Below are positions 53,940-61,940 of a stretch of DNA of 64,000 bases, in pieces (the stretch's first letter is position 1; each line of letters starts with the position of its first letter). The DNA is from Myceligenerans salitolerans (lineage in GTDB: Bacteria; Actinomycetota; Actinomycetes; Actinomycetales; Cellulomonadaceae): NCBI RefSeq assembly GCF_017349295.1, contig NZ_JAFMPK010000047.1, positions 124,001 to 188,000 of the forward strand, given 5' to 3'. A program made the translations under genes and the position numbers. The notes below the pieces were generated by a model. That model made no database searches, had not been told where the DNA came from, and was given only the letters and a program-made list of their open reading frames with translations.

Positions 53940-54233
53940 TCAGGCCTTGGGGGCGTCGTCGCCCCGGGAAACACCACCGTAGCCGTCGCGTGTCATGCCC
54001 GGGATCGGGTCGTCACCCTTGCGTGCGGTGTCGTTCCTCGCGGTGTCGTTCCGGCGGGCGTCGTCGTCCCGCGTGTCGTCGTCGCCGTCGGAGCGCAGCT
54101 CGTTGATCTCGCGCTTGAAGATCTTCATCGACTGGCCGACGCTCTTGGCCAGGCCCGGAAGCCGGGTCGACCCGAACAGCAGCAGGATGACGGCGATCAG
54201 GACGATCCAGTGCCACGGCTGTAGGGCACCCAT
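53940..54233 (-). CDS. tatA: Twin-arginine translocase subunit TatA
   Basis: TatA is a pore-forming Tat component. The 97-residue protein has one N-terminal helix (WIVLIAVILLLFGSTRLPGL) with the FGxxRLP hinge, an amphipathic helix (AKSVGQSMKIFKREINEL) and an Asp/Arg-rich tail that contains a duplicated NDTAR. AAGGAG precedes the ATG by 6 nt. The RiPP operon terminator lies about 90 nt upstream. Confidence 0.94.
   Translation of the reverse strand: MGALQPWHWIVLIAVILLLFGSTRLPGLAKSVGQSMKIFKREINELRSDGDDDTRDDDARRNDTARNDTARKGDDPIPGMTRDGYGGVSRGDDAPKA
54025..54054 (-). repeat. 15-nt direct repeat in the tatA tail
   Basis: Two adjacent units of GCGGTGTCGTTCC(TC/GG) encode the repeated NDTAR of the TatA tail. 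Confidence 0.7.
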
Positions 54234-54322
54234 GGTGACTCCTTGTTCGTAGACGGTGCCGGACGCACGCCGGCACCGAACGGACTGACAGGTCGATCCT
54301 ACGCACGAACGGGTGCGGAGCG

Positions 54323-54362
54323 GTAACCCCCGCAGGACCGGGCCCGGTCCTGCGGGGGTTAC
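54323..54362. terminator. 40-bp perfect palindrome ending the RiPP operon
   Basis: Arms 54323-54342 and 54343-54362 are perfectly complementary with no spacer (GTAACCCCCGCAGGACCGGG and its reverse complement). It begins 2 nt after the SagB-type gene's stop codon on the minus strand. In RNA it would fold into an 18-bp or longer GC-rich stem. It most likely terminates the RiPP operon and protects tatA from readthrough. Confidence 0.8.
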
Positions 54363-54364
54363 GG

Positions 54365-55633
54365 TCAGTGGTCACCGACGGCCCCGCCGGAAGGGGCGGT
54401 CCCGGTGACGGCGAAGTCGCCGGCGGGTACCTCCCGCCATCCGAGCCGGTCGGCGATGTGCTCACTCGGCCCGGCTCCCATGCCCCGGACCCGCAGACCC
54501 AGCGCCGCCCCCGCCAGATGAGCCGCTTCGAGGACTGCTCCGAACTCCGCCGTGACGAGACCCGACGCGAAGCCCTCGATCGGGTAGTTCGCGGCCACCA
54601 CGTCGAGCTCCGCGACAAGAGAGACCACAATCCTCGGAGCACGTGCCCACCCCATGCGCGCGGCCGCCCCACGAGCGCACCACCGCGCCCACGGCCCGTC
54701 CCCGAGCGTCCGGACGGCGTGGGCGTCCGGGTCGTACTCGTAGACACCGTCGGGCAGGCCCGACACGCCGGTGCAGCACGCCAGCGGCCGGAGGCTGTAC
54801 AGCGCACCCCCGCTCGGATAGGCGCGTGCCGTCGGTGAACAGCTCCGGCAGAACAGTGCGCAGAGCAGCCCGCCCAGGGCGTCACGCCCGAGGGGCAGCG
54901 CGGCCTCCTCCTCCCGAGCAGAACGTCGCGACCTGAGCGCCTCCAGGACTCCGAGCCGCGCCGAGTCGCAGTGCCCCAGCTCGTCGTGGTGCCCCGGGGG
55001 CCCGGTCCGCACCTGCTCGTCGCTCGTCACCGCGGCTCGCCGTGCGGCCGGGGGGCGCCTCGGTGCGGCGGGCACCCGCATGGGTGTCCGCGTGACATGG
55101 TGCGCGGCCCGTGCCGCGGTCGCCGCATCGGTGCGTGCCGGCAGCTCCGGCACGCGCACACCGCAGAACTCGGCCACCACGGCCAGCGTCGCGCGGGCGT
55201 CGCCGTCGCCGTCCAGGAGACGGGCGTACATGCCGGCCGGGCAGCGGATCTCCCACCCGGACACGAGGTCGACCATCGCGACGTCCTCGCCCCGGAGCAG
55301 CGCGGCGGTGGTCCCCGGGGCGAAGTGCTCGTGCGCCTCGTGCAGCGCGCGCGGAACTCCGGGCGTGACCCGTACCCGCGCCCGGTCGAACCTCAGCTCC
55401 GCGGTGCACCATCCCTGACGGACCAACGACCGGACGATGCTCGCCTCGCGGGAGGGTCTCGCCGGGTCGAGCACGTGCCCGGCCGCGAGCAGGCCGAGGA
55501 CGACCGTGCGTGGCACTCCCACACCCTGGCTGAACGGTCCCGCGGACATGCGCGCGAGCCCCGCGGCCGTCTCCCGGATCTCGACGCCCGCTCCCGGCCG
55601 TGCCGTGACGTGAACCGTCCCTAGGAGTTCCAC
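54365..55633 (-). CDS. SagB-type FMN azoline dehydrogenase
   Basis: This enzyme should oxidise thiazolines or oxazolines to thiazoles or oxazoles using FMN. The GTG at 55633 (VELLGTVHVTARPG) is chosen because GGGAG lies about 6 nt upstream and it overlaps the upstream stop. The N-terminal half has the accessory region seen in SagB/TbtE proteins. The C-terminal nitroreductase fold has RRSAREEEAALPLGRDAL, YPSGGALYSLRPLACC, DGVYEYDPDAHAVRTLGDGP and AEFGAVLEAAHLAGAALGLR. It is 422 residues and last in the operon. The missing tailoring partner genes do not affect this assignment. Confidence 0.88.
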   Translation of the reverse strand: MELLGTVHVTARPGAGVEIRETAAGLARMSAGPFSQGVGVPRTVVLGLLAAGHVLDPARPSREASIVRSLVRQGWCTAELRFDRARVRVTPGVPRALHEAHEHFAPGTTAALLRGEDVAMVDLVSGWEIRCPAGMYARLLDGDGDARATLAVVAEFCGVRVPELPARTDAATAARAAHHVTRTPMRVPAAPRRPPAARRAAVTSDEQVRTGPPGHHDELGHCDSARLGVLEALRSRRSAREEEAALPLGRDALGGLLCALFCRSCSPTARAYPSGGALYSLRPLACCTGVSGLPDGVYEYDPDAHAVRTLGDGPWARWCARGAAARMGWARAPRIVVSLVAELDVVAANYPIEGFASGLVTAEFGAVLEAAHLAGAALGLRVRGMGAGPSEHIADRLGWREVPAGDFAVTGTAPSGGAVGDH

Positions 55634-56613
55634 TGCCGCTCCCAGCAGGATTCCGGCCGCCCGCCCAGGCCCCGCTCGATCAGGTTGAACGCGACGTAGG
55701 CCGCACCGATACGGTCCGTGTACCCGACGCCCGTCTGGGACAGCAGCTGGTAGGCCACGTTGATCTCGAAGCGGAACTGCACCCAGGCGGCACTCCTGCG
55801 CCGTTCGGAGATCCACTCCTCGTCGAGCACCGTGGCACGGTGGATCTCGGCCGTGTCGCGCCACACGCCCGCTGACGCGGCCGGCCCGCCCAGGCCGGTG
55901 AACTCCCCCGCGGACAGTCCTCCCAGCCGTCGCATCAGGTCACGGTGCAGCACCAGAAGCTCCCCGACCACCCCGGCCCCGGCGTCCTCGTCCGCCTCCC
56001 CCACCGCCGTCCGGCGTCCGAACTCCTCCTCCCGGGCCGCCAGCACCCGCAGCATCTCGGCTCGGCGGGGGCCGGCCATGGTGAGGTATCCGGCGACGTG
56101 CGAGAGGAACGAGTCGTGGGCCCGGGCCGAGACGGGCAGGCGGTCGCTCATGAAACGGCGCAGGAACCTCACCGGGAAGACGAGCCGGTCACCCGGCCGC
56201 GTCCGACCCAGCACCCGCGCCAGACTGTCGCGCGAGTCCAGCGACCACTGCACGTAGACGCCGCGCACCCGAGGGCTCAGGCGGTCCAGGAAGGGGTCGT
56301 ACGAGGCGGCGACGTGCACGGAGCCACGATCCGGACATCGGGTCTCCAGGTCCCTCGGCGCTCGTTCCCGGGCGGGAACACGGCGCACGGCGCCGGACGA
56401 CGGCGCCACCCGCGCGGAGACGGACTCGATGTCCTGCCGGGACCACACCGACGAGAACAGGACCACCAGGTGCCATGCCGAGGAACCGTAGGCGATCCGG
56501 TAGTAGGACCGCCCGGCGCCCGGCCCGGCCGGCTCGAGCCGCGCCAGTGCGTCGTGGGCGCCGGCCCGGTCCACGTCGTGCACATGGACCGACCACGTGC
56601 TCAGCTGTGTCAT
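55621..56613 (-). CDS. Putative pyridine synthase (TclM/TbtD-like), divergent
   Basis: This 330-residue protein lies between the YcaO and SagB-type genes. Its C-terminus, FRFEINVAYQLLSQTGVGYT then AAYVAFNLIERGLG, resembles the N..Y..L...G......LL.A.N.VE tail of thiopeptide pyridine synthases. An N-terminal stretch SYYRIAYGSSAWHLVVLF fits the opening strand-turn-strand of the LanB-elimination-like fold. Length matches TclM/TbtD (about 290-350). I prefer the ATG at 56613 because AAGGGG lies about 6 nt upstream; an overlapping GTG at 56628 is possible. The assignment rests on pattern and context, not on catalytic residues I can confirm. Otherwise it is an unknown RiPP enzyme. Confidence 0.5.
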   Translation of the reverse strand: MTQLSTWSVHVHDVDRAGAHDALARLEPAGPGAGRSYYRIAYGSSAWHLVVLFSSVWSRQDIESVSARVAPSSGAVRRVPARERAPRDLETRCPDRGSVHVAASYDPFLDRLSPRVRGVYVQWSLDSRDSLARVLGRTRPGDRLVFPVRFLRRFMSDRLPVSARAHDSFLSHVAGYLTMAGPRRAEMLRVLAAREEEFGRRTAVGEADEDAGAGVVGELLVLHRDLMRRLGGLSAGEFTGLGGPAASAGVWRDTAEIHRATVLDEEWISERRRSAAWVQFRFEINVAYQLLSQTGVGYTDRIGAAYVAFNLIERGLGGRPESCWERQWNS

Positions 56614-56624
56614 GCCCCGCCCCT

Positions 56625-58313
56625 TCACGCGATCGGATGCGGGACCAGGGCCCGCTCACGCACGACCGTGTCGTCCCACTCGAAACCGTTCGTGACCGTC
56701 CAGCGCCGGATCTCCTCCAGGAAGGCGGTGACGCGGCGGTTCCGCCCGCCGAACGAGGGCGGCACCGTTCCCGGCACCAGGACCTTCGCGCATCGAAGGC
56801 CGACCGCCCGGTGCGTGCTGTTGGTGAGGTCGACGGCCAGCACCGTCCGCCCGGCACGCCGCTGCGCCTCGGTGAGCAGCCGGAACCGGTCGGCGCTCGC
56901 AGCCGGGGTCGCCCCCGGCACCGACCTGCCGGGTGGCGCGTCGAACCAGAAGTCCCACAACCGCCACAGGCCGGGGTTCCAGAAGTGGGTCTTGCCGTGG
57001 TCGGCGACGTCGACGACGTCGACCACCGGGTCGGCGTCGCGCCACCTGTCGCCGTCCCCGGCGGCGATCATTCCCGCACGGACTCCCACGAACTCGGAGA
57101 TGGCCTTCCTCAGCGCTCCGGCGACGCCCCAGCCGGCGGCACCTCCCAGGTTCGGCCGGCGCCCGAGCCCGTCCCGGCCGACGACGAGCACGCAGTCGAG
57201 ATGCGGCGTGTCACCGGGCACACGCATCGCCACCACGTCGTCCGCGTCCAGGTCGTGGCACAGCGCCCGCCAGTGCGACCACTCGTCCCGGGACAGCCAT
57301 CGGGCCGGGTCGAGCCGTTCCGGCGCACGGCCGCTGTACCAGCTCTTGAGGACGGCGTCGCGCTCGTACACCTCGGCCAGGCCGCGATGCATCGCGTCCT
57401 CCAGGTCGAGCCCGACGGACATCCCGTTCGAGCTTTCCACGAACAGCCTGCCCTGCCCGGTGTCGGCCCTCGGGTCCCCGTAGTAGACGAGCGAGGCGGG
57501 GACGTGGACCGACCGGCCCGTGCCGATCTCCGTGGCCTCGGCCACCCAGACGCGGGTCCCGGCCGTGGGCGCGACGCACGCGGTACCGTCCGGTTCCCCG
57601 TAGCTGTCGTACACGCCGAACGCCCGCGGGTCGGCCATGCGTTCGTCGCCGACGTCCAGGTGCGTCAGGCTGTCGTTCCGCGCCGGATGAACGCACGAGA
57701 TGCGCTCCAGCACCTCCAGCGCGGCCGTGCCGGCCGCGGCCCAGCCCTCGTGGCCGACGCCGGCGCCGTTCATCCCGTCGTCACGTCCACCGCTCAAGGT
57801 GGCGACGCACCGGTAGCCCGGCCCCCAGCGCTCGCCCTCGATCGTGGACACCAGCCCGACGTTCTCCGAGACGACGACGCGCAGCAGCGACCTGACGTAG
57901 TCCTCGCGCAGGGGTCCCGCGGCGGGGGCCAGGAGGCGGGGAGAGCCGTCGTCGTGCTTCGCGCAGCGTTCGCAGGTCGAGAGCGGAAGCGCGTACTCCA
58001 CCGCGAGATCCGCCCGGCCCGCGCGGGCGCGGACGATCAGGCCGCGCGCGAGAGCCGTCGCGACGCGCTCCGCGAGTCGCGGCAGCAGAGTCCGCGCGGT
58101 CCCGTGGAGCACGTCGCACGCGGGCACGCACGTGTGTCCCGCGCTGCGCTCGCCGTCGCGTCCGCGCACGCGCCGCCGTTCGTAGCACTCCGGGCAGCAG
58201 CTCGCGGGTCCTTCGCCGAGGAACCCGATCGCGACGCTGTCACCCTCGCAGACGAACCCCATCTGTCCCCGGAGGCCTTCGGGGACCCCGTCCGTGCGAA
58301 TCCTGTCCGTCAT
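56625..58313 (-). CDS. YcaO-type TOMM cyclodehydratase
   Basis: This ATP-dependent enzyme cyclises Cys (or Ser/Thr) into azolines. The 562-residue protein has an N-terminal 150-residue module with three Cys pairs (CCPEC near residue 40, a CVPAC near 61, CERC near 120), like the zinc site of ocin-ThiF partners. YcaO signatures are AALEVLERIS, NGMSVGLDLEDAMHRGLAEVYERDA (ATP/Mg residues) and a C-terminal PHPIA, a variant of the catalytic proline-rich tail. The ATG at 58313 overlaps the previous stop (ATGA). No separate ocin-ThiF gene is visible in the window. Confidence 0.88.
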   Translation of the reverse strand: MTDRIRTDGVPEGLRGQMGFVCEGDSVAIGFLGEGPASCCPECYERRRVRGRDGERSAGHTCVPACDVLHGTARTLLPRLAERVATALARGLIVRARAGRADLAVEYALPLSTCERCAKHDDGSPRLLAPAAGPLREDYVRSLLRVVVSENVGLVSTIEGERWGPGYRCVATLSGGRDDGMNGAGVGHEGWAAAGTAALEVLERISCVHPARNDSLTHLDVGDERMADPRAFGVYDSYGEPDGTACVAPTAGTRVWVAEATEIGTGRSVHVPASLVYYGDPRADTGQGRLFVESSNGMSVGLDLEDAMHRGLAEVYERDAVLKSWYSGRAPERLDPARWLSRDEWSHWRALCHDLDADDVVAMRVPGDTPHLDCVLVVGRDGLGRRPNLGGAAGWGVAGALRKAISEFVGVRAGMIAAGDGDRWRDADPVVDVVDVADHGKTHFWNPGLWRLWDFWFDAPPGRSVPGATPAASADRFRLLTEAQRRAGRTVLAVDLTNSTHRAVGLRCAKVLVPGTVPPSFGGRNRRVTAFLEEIRRWTVTNGFEWDDTVVRERALVPHPIA

Positions 58314-59206
58314 GGTCCTTGCCCTTCGATGTCGCGGCCGGCCGGGGAGGGTCGCCGATCGCGGGCGGATCGCGCGAGCCTCCACAGCCGTCGTTCCTGC
58401 TCGGGCACGATGCCCAACCGGTTGATCGACGTGTGGACCAGGTGGGGCCCGCAGCGCCGGGGTGTGTCCTGCCCGATCTCCCGCACCAGGCTCACGAGGT
58501 CCTCCGCGAGCCGCGGGCCGATACGGCGGCCCCATCGCCGCACGGAGATCGCGGTCGCGACGTCGGCCGCGATCCGGCCGGCGGCATCGGCCTGCAGCGG
58601 GTTCCAGTCACGGCCCAGGCGCGGTGGAGCCGCCGCCTCCGCGGCGGGCCGCCCGTCGGCACCGGGAGCCCGTCCGACCTCGAGGAGGGCGGTGACGAGG
58701 TGGAGCGCCGCCGCGAACCGCCAGCCGTCCGGCGCGTCCCGGCGGGTGCGCAGTTCGCGCGCGATCATCGCGCTCTGGCGGCAGAAGTACGCCTCGCACC
58801 GGTCCAAGACCTCACCGGTCCCGTACTTGTCCGTCTCGGCCGTGTACTCGGCCGGCTCGCACGTGTTGGGCCGCCTCAGCGTCTTGATCTCGCTCTCGGG
58901 CACGCCTTCCGCCTCGCCGAGCGGGCGGGTCCGCCGCGCGTACGCGTCGGGCGAGGGCCACGGCGATGCGGGTGCCGAGCGCAGGACGTCCCGGAGGGCG
59001 CGTTCCACCGACCGGAGCGCTTCGGCGCCGGGCGCTCGGTGGTCGCGGCCTCGGAGCCGGAGCCGTACGTGGGGTCCGCCGTTCCAGTGCCGGATGAAGA
59101 AGAATTCCACCTCGGGGTGCCGTTCGAGGGCTTCGCCCGACGCGGTGACCACCGCGTCGAGCTCCGTCGTGAAGACGTGCCGGCAGACCCAGCCCCGGGC
59201 GCTCAC
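58310..59206 (-). CDS. Thiopeptide-type LanB elimination domain (SpaB_C)
   Basis: This 298-residue protein is the C-terminal, glutamate-eliminating half of a split LanB dehydratase (TbtC-like). Visible features are FIRHWNGGPHVRLRLRGRDH, the RPNTCEPAEYTAETDKYG segment, HLVTALLEVGRAPGADG and the terminal LVHTSINRLGIVPEQERRLW. It forms Dha/Dhb from glutamylated Ser/Thr made by the upstream enzyme. The GTG overlaps the upstream stop (GTGA). Pyridine synthases share the same fold, so the exact activity cannot be fixed by sequence only, but the pairing with the 808-aa gene supports elimination. Confidence 0.85.
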   Translation of the reverse strand: MSARGWVCRHVFTTELDAVVTASGEALERHPEVEFFFIRHWNGGPHVRLRLRGRDHRAPGAEALRSVERALRDVLRSAPASPWPSPDAYARRTRPLGEAEGVPESEIKTLRRPNTCEPAEYTAETDKYGTGEVLDRCEAYFCRQSAMIARELRTRRDAPDGWRFAAALHLVTALLEVGRAPGADGRPAAEAAAPPRLGRDWNPLQADAAGRIAADVATAISVRRWGRRIGPRLAEDLVSLVREIGQDTPRRCGPHLVHTSINRLGIVPEQERRLWRLARSARDRRPSPAGRDIEGQGP

Positions 59207-61629
59207 AGGTCCACCACGTACTCGAGCGCGGGAGCGCCGGGGTCTGCGGGAAGGGCCTCCTGGAACAGGAGGTCGTCGTGCACGCCCCGCAGCCATCGTT
59301 CGAACACCACCAGGCTCAGCGGGACGTCGAGGTCCCAGTACTGCGGTTTGGACGTCCCCGCCAGCCACGTTCCCGTCGTGCTGCGGGGGATCAGGCGCAC
59401 GAACGACCGCGCCGGGATCTCGTGCCGCCGCAGGAACCGGATCATCCGTGCCGCGTACGCCGACCACTGCTCGGTACGGTCGCGGCGTGGTACGGCGGCG
59501 CCGTCCACGACCACGCCACGCCGCTCGACGACGACGTGGCCCGCGACGACGCGCGGTACCAGCACCGACTCGGCGTCGCCGGGGCGGAAGTAGCGGCCCA
59601 CGAGGTCCGCGATCCACGGCCGCGGCGCGGGCACGGTGTCCGAGACGAGCAGCATGAAGCGTTCGATCGCGGGCAGGTGCATCACGTGGATCGCCGAACC
59701 GGGTACGACGCGGACGGTCCGTGCGCTGGAGAGCTGGAACAGTTCGAGGCGGCCCGACGGGCCGCGGCGGATGCTCAGGTCACCGAGCGTGATCGAGGTG
59801 CCCTCCCGTTCGGGGAACGGGTTCGCGCCCGGTGTGGAGACGAGATGCCCGGCCAGCTGGTCGTGTCCGGCCACGCTCGCGAGATAGCGCGAGTTCAGTT
59901 CCGCGACGATGGTGCCGGCGTCCTGCCCGGCGCCACCGGTGGAGCCGGCCGAGCCGAGGGCGAGGGGCTGGAGCGTCCTGCCGGTGCGATGTGCGTGCCG
60001 TGCGGAGAGTCGCCCGTGGCCGGGGTAGAGGCCGTTGATCACGACCGTTGCGGACGGCCGGTCGACCTGGACGTAGGCCTCGGCTCCGGCCCGGCCGGCG
60101 GGTTCGGTCGGCAGGCGGTCCAGGTCGAGCACGATCTCGTGCGCCGTGCGGGAGAGCGTCGGTGTGTTCACGGGTCCGAGGCTGCGCAGGACGCTGTTGG
60201 GCAGCCAGGGCGCCGTGAGCGGCCCGGGGCCGAGGGCGTCGCGCACGGGGTCGTCGCCGCCGGCCGGCCGGCGCGCCTGGCTCAGCACCTCCTGCCATCC
60301 GGCCAGGAGCGGCCGGCCGCAGATCCGCTCGGCCAGGCCGGTCCGGGTCAGGACACGGTCGAGGTGCCTTCCGGGCCAGTACTCGCGGCCGGCGTCCAGG
60401 ATCTTCCGGAGCTGCCCTGCCGCGGTGCGCAGGACGTGCAGGTCGCGGGGGTCCACGGCCGAGGTACCGAACGCGTAGTGATGGCCCTTCGGGCCGGTCT
60501 CGCCGGGATCGATCCGGGGGCGCAGCTCGGTGCCGCCCGTGCGTCGTCCGGTGGCGGCCGGCTCGGAGGGGGGCGTGCGTACCGGCAACGACAGGTCGAT
60601 GCCCTCGGCGGACGCGGCCTCGTCGATCGGGACGAACGCCTCTCGGGACCCCTGCGGGCCGAGCACGGCACGGATGACGTCTCGTTCCCGGCCGGCGACC
60701 ACGACGATCTCCAGCAGCCCGGCACGCAGGAGCGACCGGGTTTCCTCGTGCGGGAGGTGCCGTCGCCGGCGCGCCCACGGTTCGGCGCGGTGGGCGGCAC
60801 AGTCGTCGAGGCAGTGTCGCGACGTGTCCCCCAGGGCGGCGGTCCTGAGCCGGTAGCCCTTCGGATCCAGGTAGAGCACGCGGCCGTCGACGACGGTGAT
60901 GGTGCTGTTGGGTGTCAGGATCACCGTCTCGGGGTGCTGTTCCATCAGCATCTCGGCGTTCCGGACGGCGAGGTTCGTGGCGAGCCATTCCGCACCGTGC
61001 TGCACGGGCGGCTCGAACCGGTGGAGGAGCTTGTCACCACGCTCGGCCGGGTGGTGCTCGTGCAGCGCCTCGGTGACCATGAGGAGCGAGATCGGACTGG
61101 TCTTGCGCGACGCCCTCATCGCGTAGTTGTAGAGAGCCGACAGCTTCTTGTCGATCGTCTCGCCGGCCCGGGGCGTCCGGATCGGCCGGCGGCGCAGCTC
61201 GCGGACGTAGTCCGGCGCGGTCGACGCCAGCGAGAACTGCAGGACGGCCGATTCGTCCAGCAGGTCCACCAGGTGCCGGGCGTCGGCGCCCAGGGCCGCG
61301 ACGATCTCGGTCTCGATCGTGCGGAGCGCCTGTTCGAAGTCGTCGTGCGCGGTGCCGATCTCACGTGCCAGGGCCGCCAGGTCCGACGGCGTGCCGGGTG
61401 AGGACGCGAGGTCCCTGATCCAGCGCAGCCGGCGCCGTCGCAGCGCACGGCGCAGCTTCAGGGCGGACCGTGCGGCGTCGTCGTTTCCGGCGACGCGCCG
61501 CTCGAGGATCGTGTCGATCCGCCTGACCGACCGCTCCAGTGCGTCCGTCGCCTCCCGGACGCCCGACAGGGACCCGCCGAACCTCGGCGGGGACAGCGCG
61601 GCCCTTCTGGCCGCGAGCAGATCTGGCAT
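59203..61629 (-). CDS. LanB-type tRNA-Glu-dependent Ser/Thr glutamylation protein
   Basis: This is the N-terminal glutamylation half of a split lantibiotic dehydratase, 808 residues. It uses glutamyl-tRNA to esterify Ser/Thr of the precursor. Visible signatures include YNYAMRASRKTSPISLLMVTE (the R..R.TPfG-like motif), NAEMLMEQHPETVILTPNST, ELNSRYLASVAGHDQLAGHL and the C-terminal FLRRHEIPARSFVRLIPRS. An N-terminal region should include the leader-binding domain typical of LanBs. The ATG at 61629 has GGGAGCG about 9 nt upstream. The order precursor-B-C is that of TbtABC-type clusters. Confidence 0.9.
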   Translation of the reverse strand: MPDLLAARRAALSPPRFGGSLSGVREATDALERSVRRIDTILERRVAGNDDAARSALKLRRALRRRRLRWIRDLASSPGTPSDLAALAREIGTAHDDFEQALRTIETEIVAALGADARHLVDLLDESAVLQFSLASTAPDYVRELRRRPIRTPRAGETIDKKLSALYNYAMRASRKTSPISLLMVTEALHEHHPAERGDKLLHRFEPPVQHGAEWLATNLAVRNAEMLMEQHPETVILTPNSTITVVDGRVLYLDPKGYRLRTAALGDTSRHCLDDCAAHRAEPWARRRRHLPHEETRSLLRAGLLEIVVVAGRERDVIRAVLGPQGSREAFVPIDEAASAEGIDLSLPVRTPPSEPAATGRRTGGTELRPRIDPGETGPKGHHYAFGTSAVDPRDLHVLRTAAGQLRKILDAGREYWPGRHLDRVLTRTGLAERICGRPLLAGWQEVLSQARRPAGGDDPVRDALGPGPLTAPWLPNSVLRSLGPVNTPTLSRTAHEIVLDLDRLPTEPAGRAGAEAYVQVDRPSATVVINGLYPGHGRLSARHAHRTGRTLQPLALGSAGSTGGAGQDAGTIVAELNSRYLASVAGHDQLAGHLVSTPGANPFPEREGTSITLGDLSIRRGPSGRLELFQLSSARTVRVVPGSAIHVMHLPAIERFMLLVSDTVPAPRPWIADLVGRYFRPGDAESVLVPRVVAGHVVVERRGVVVDGAAVPRRDRTEQWSAYAARMIRFLRRHEIPARSFVRLIPRSTTGTWLAGTSKPQYWDLDVPLSLVVFERWLRGVHDDLLFQEALPADPGAPALEYVVDL

Positions 61630-61665
61630 GTCATCGCTCCCGATGGTGTGCGCACGTGGCGGGCA

Positions 61666-61712
61666 GGCGGGCCCACCCTCCCGGCGAGCAGGTCTTCGCT
61701 GGCGGGCCCGCC
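61666..61712 (-). promoter_or_regulatory. Stem-loop between precursor and LanB genes
   Basis: GGCGGGCCC at 61666-61674 recurs within the palindrome GGCGGGCCCGCC at 61701-61712, and the two can pair over 9 bp. It lies in the 89-nt gap after the precursor stop. Such stems often limit readthrough so the precursor is made in excess of its enzymes. Confidence 0.45.
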
Positions 61713-61718
61713 CTTCCT

Positions 61719-61940
61719 CTACCAGCCGGTCGGGCCGCCGCCGGTGGGCTCGTAGCACGCACCGCTGCCACAGCCGCAGATGTTGCTGCTGGAGGTCACG
61801 TAGGTGGTGGCGACGGTTGATGCGCCGCCCTCGGCCACCTCGAACTCCATGCTGAGAGGCTCGAGTGCGAACGCGGCGTCGATCGCGTTGCCGCTCTCGA
61901 AGGCGTCGACCGCGTCGCCTTTCTGGAAGCTGTCGGACAT
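61719..61940 (-). CDS. RiPP precursor peptide, thiopeptide-like
   Basis: The 73-residue precursor has an acidic leader (residues 1-40, SDSFQKGDAVDAF ... LEPLSMEFEVAEGGA). The following region is rich in Ser/Thr/Cys/Gly: Ser41, Thr42, Thr45, Thr46, Thr49, Ser50-52, Cys55, Cys57, Ser59, Cys62. A Gly/Pro tail ends in Trp73. Cys55, Cys57 and Cys62 are thiazole candidates, and the Ser/Thr are dehydration candidates. Ser50 and Ser59, or Ser41 and Ser50, are nine residues apart, as are the two Ser of 26-membered thiopeptides. A strong GGAGGTGA precedes the ATG by 7 nt. The gene is first of the modification operon. Confidence 0.85.
   Translation of the reverse strand: MSDSFQKGDAVDAFESGNAIDAAFALEPLSMEFEVAEGGASTVATTYVTSSSNICGCGSGACYEPTGGGPTGW

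Noticed and set aside
54365-61940. Cluster considered as a class I lanthipeptide locus
   Set aside because: LanB is split, there is no LanC cyclase, and YcaO plus SagB genes are present, so azole formation rather than lanthionine rings is expected.
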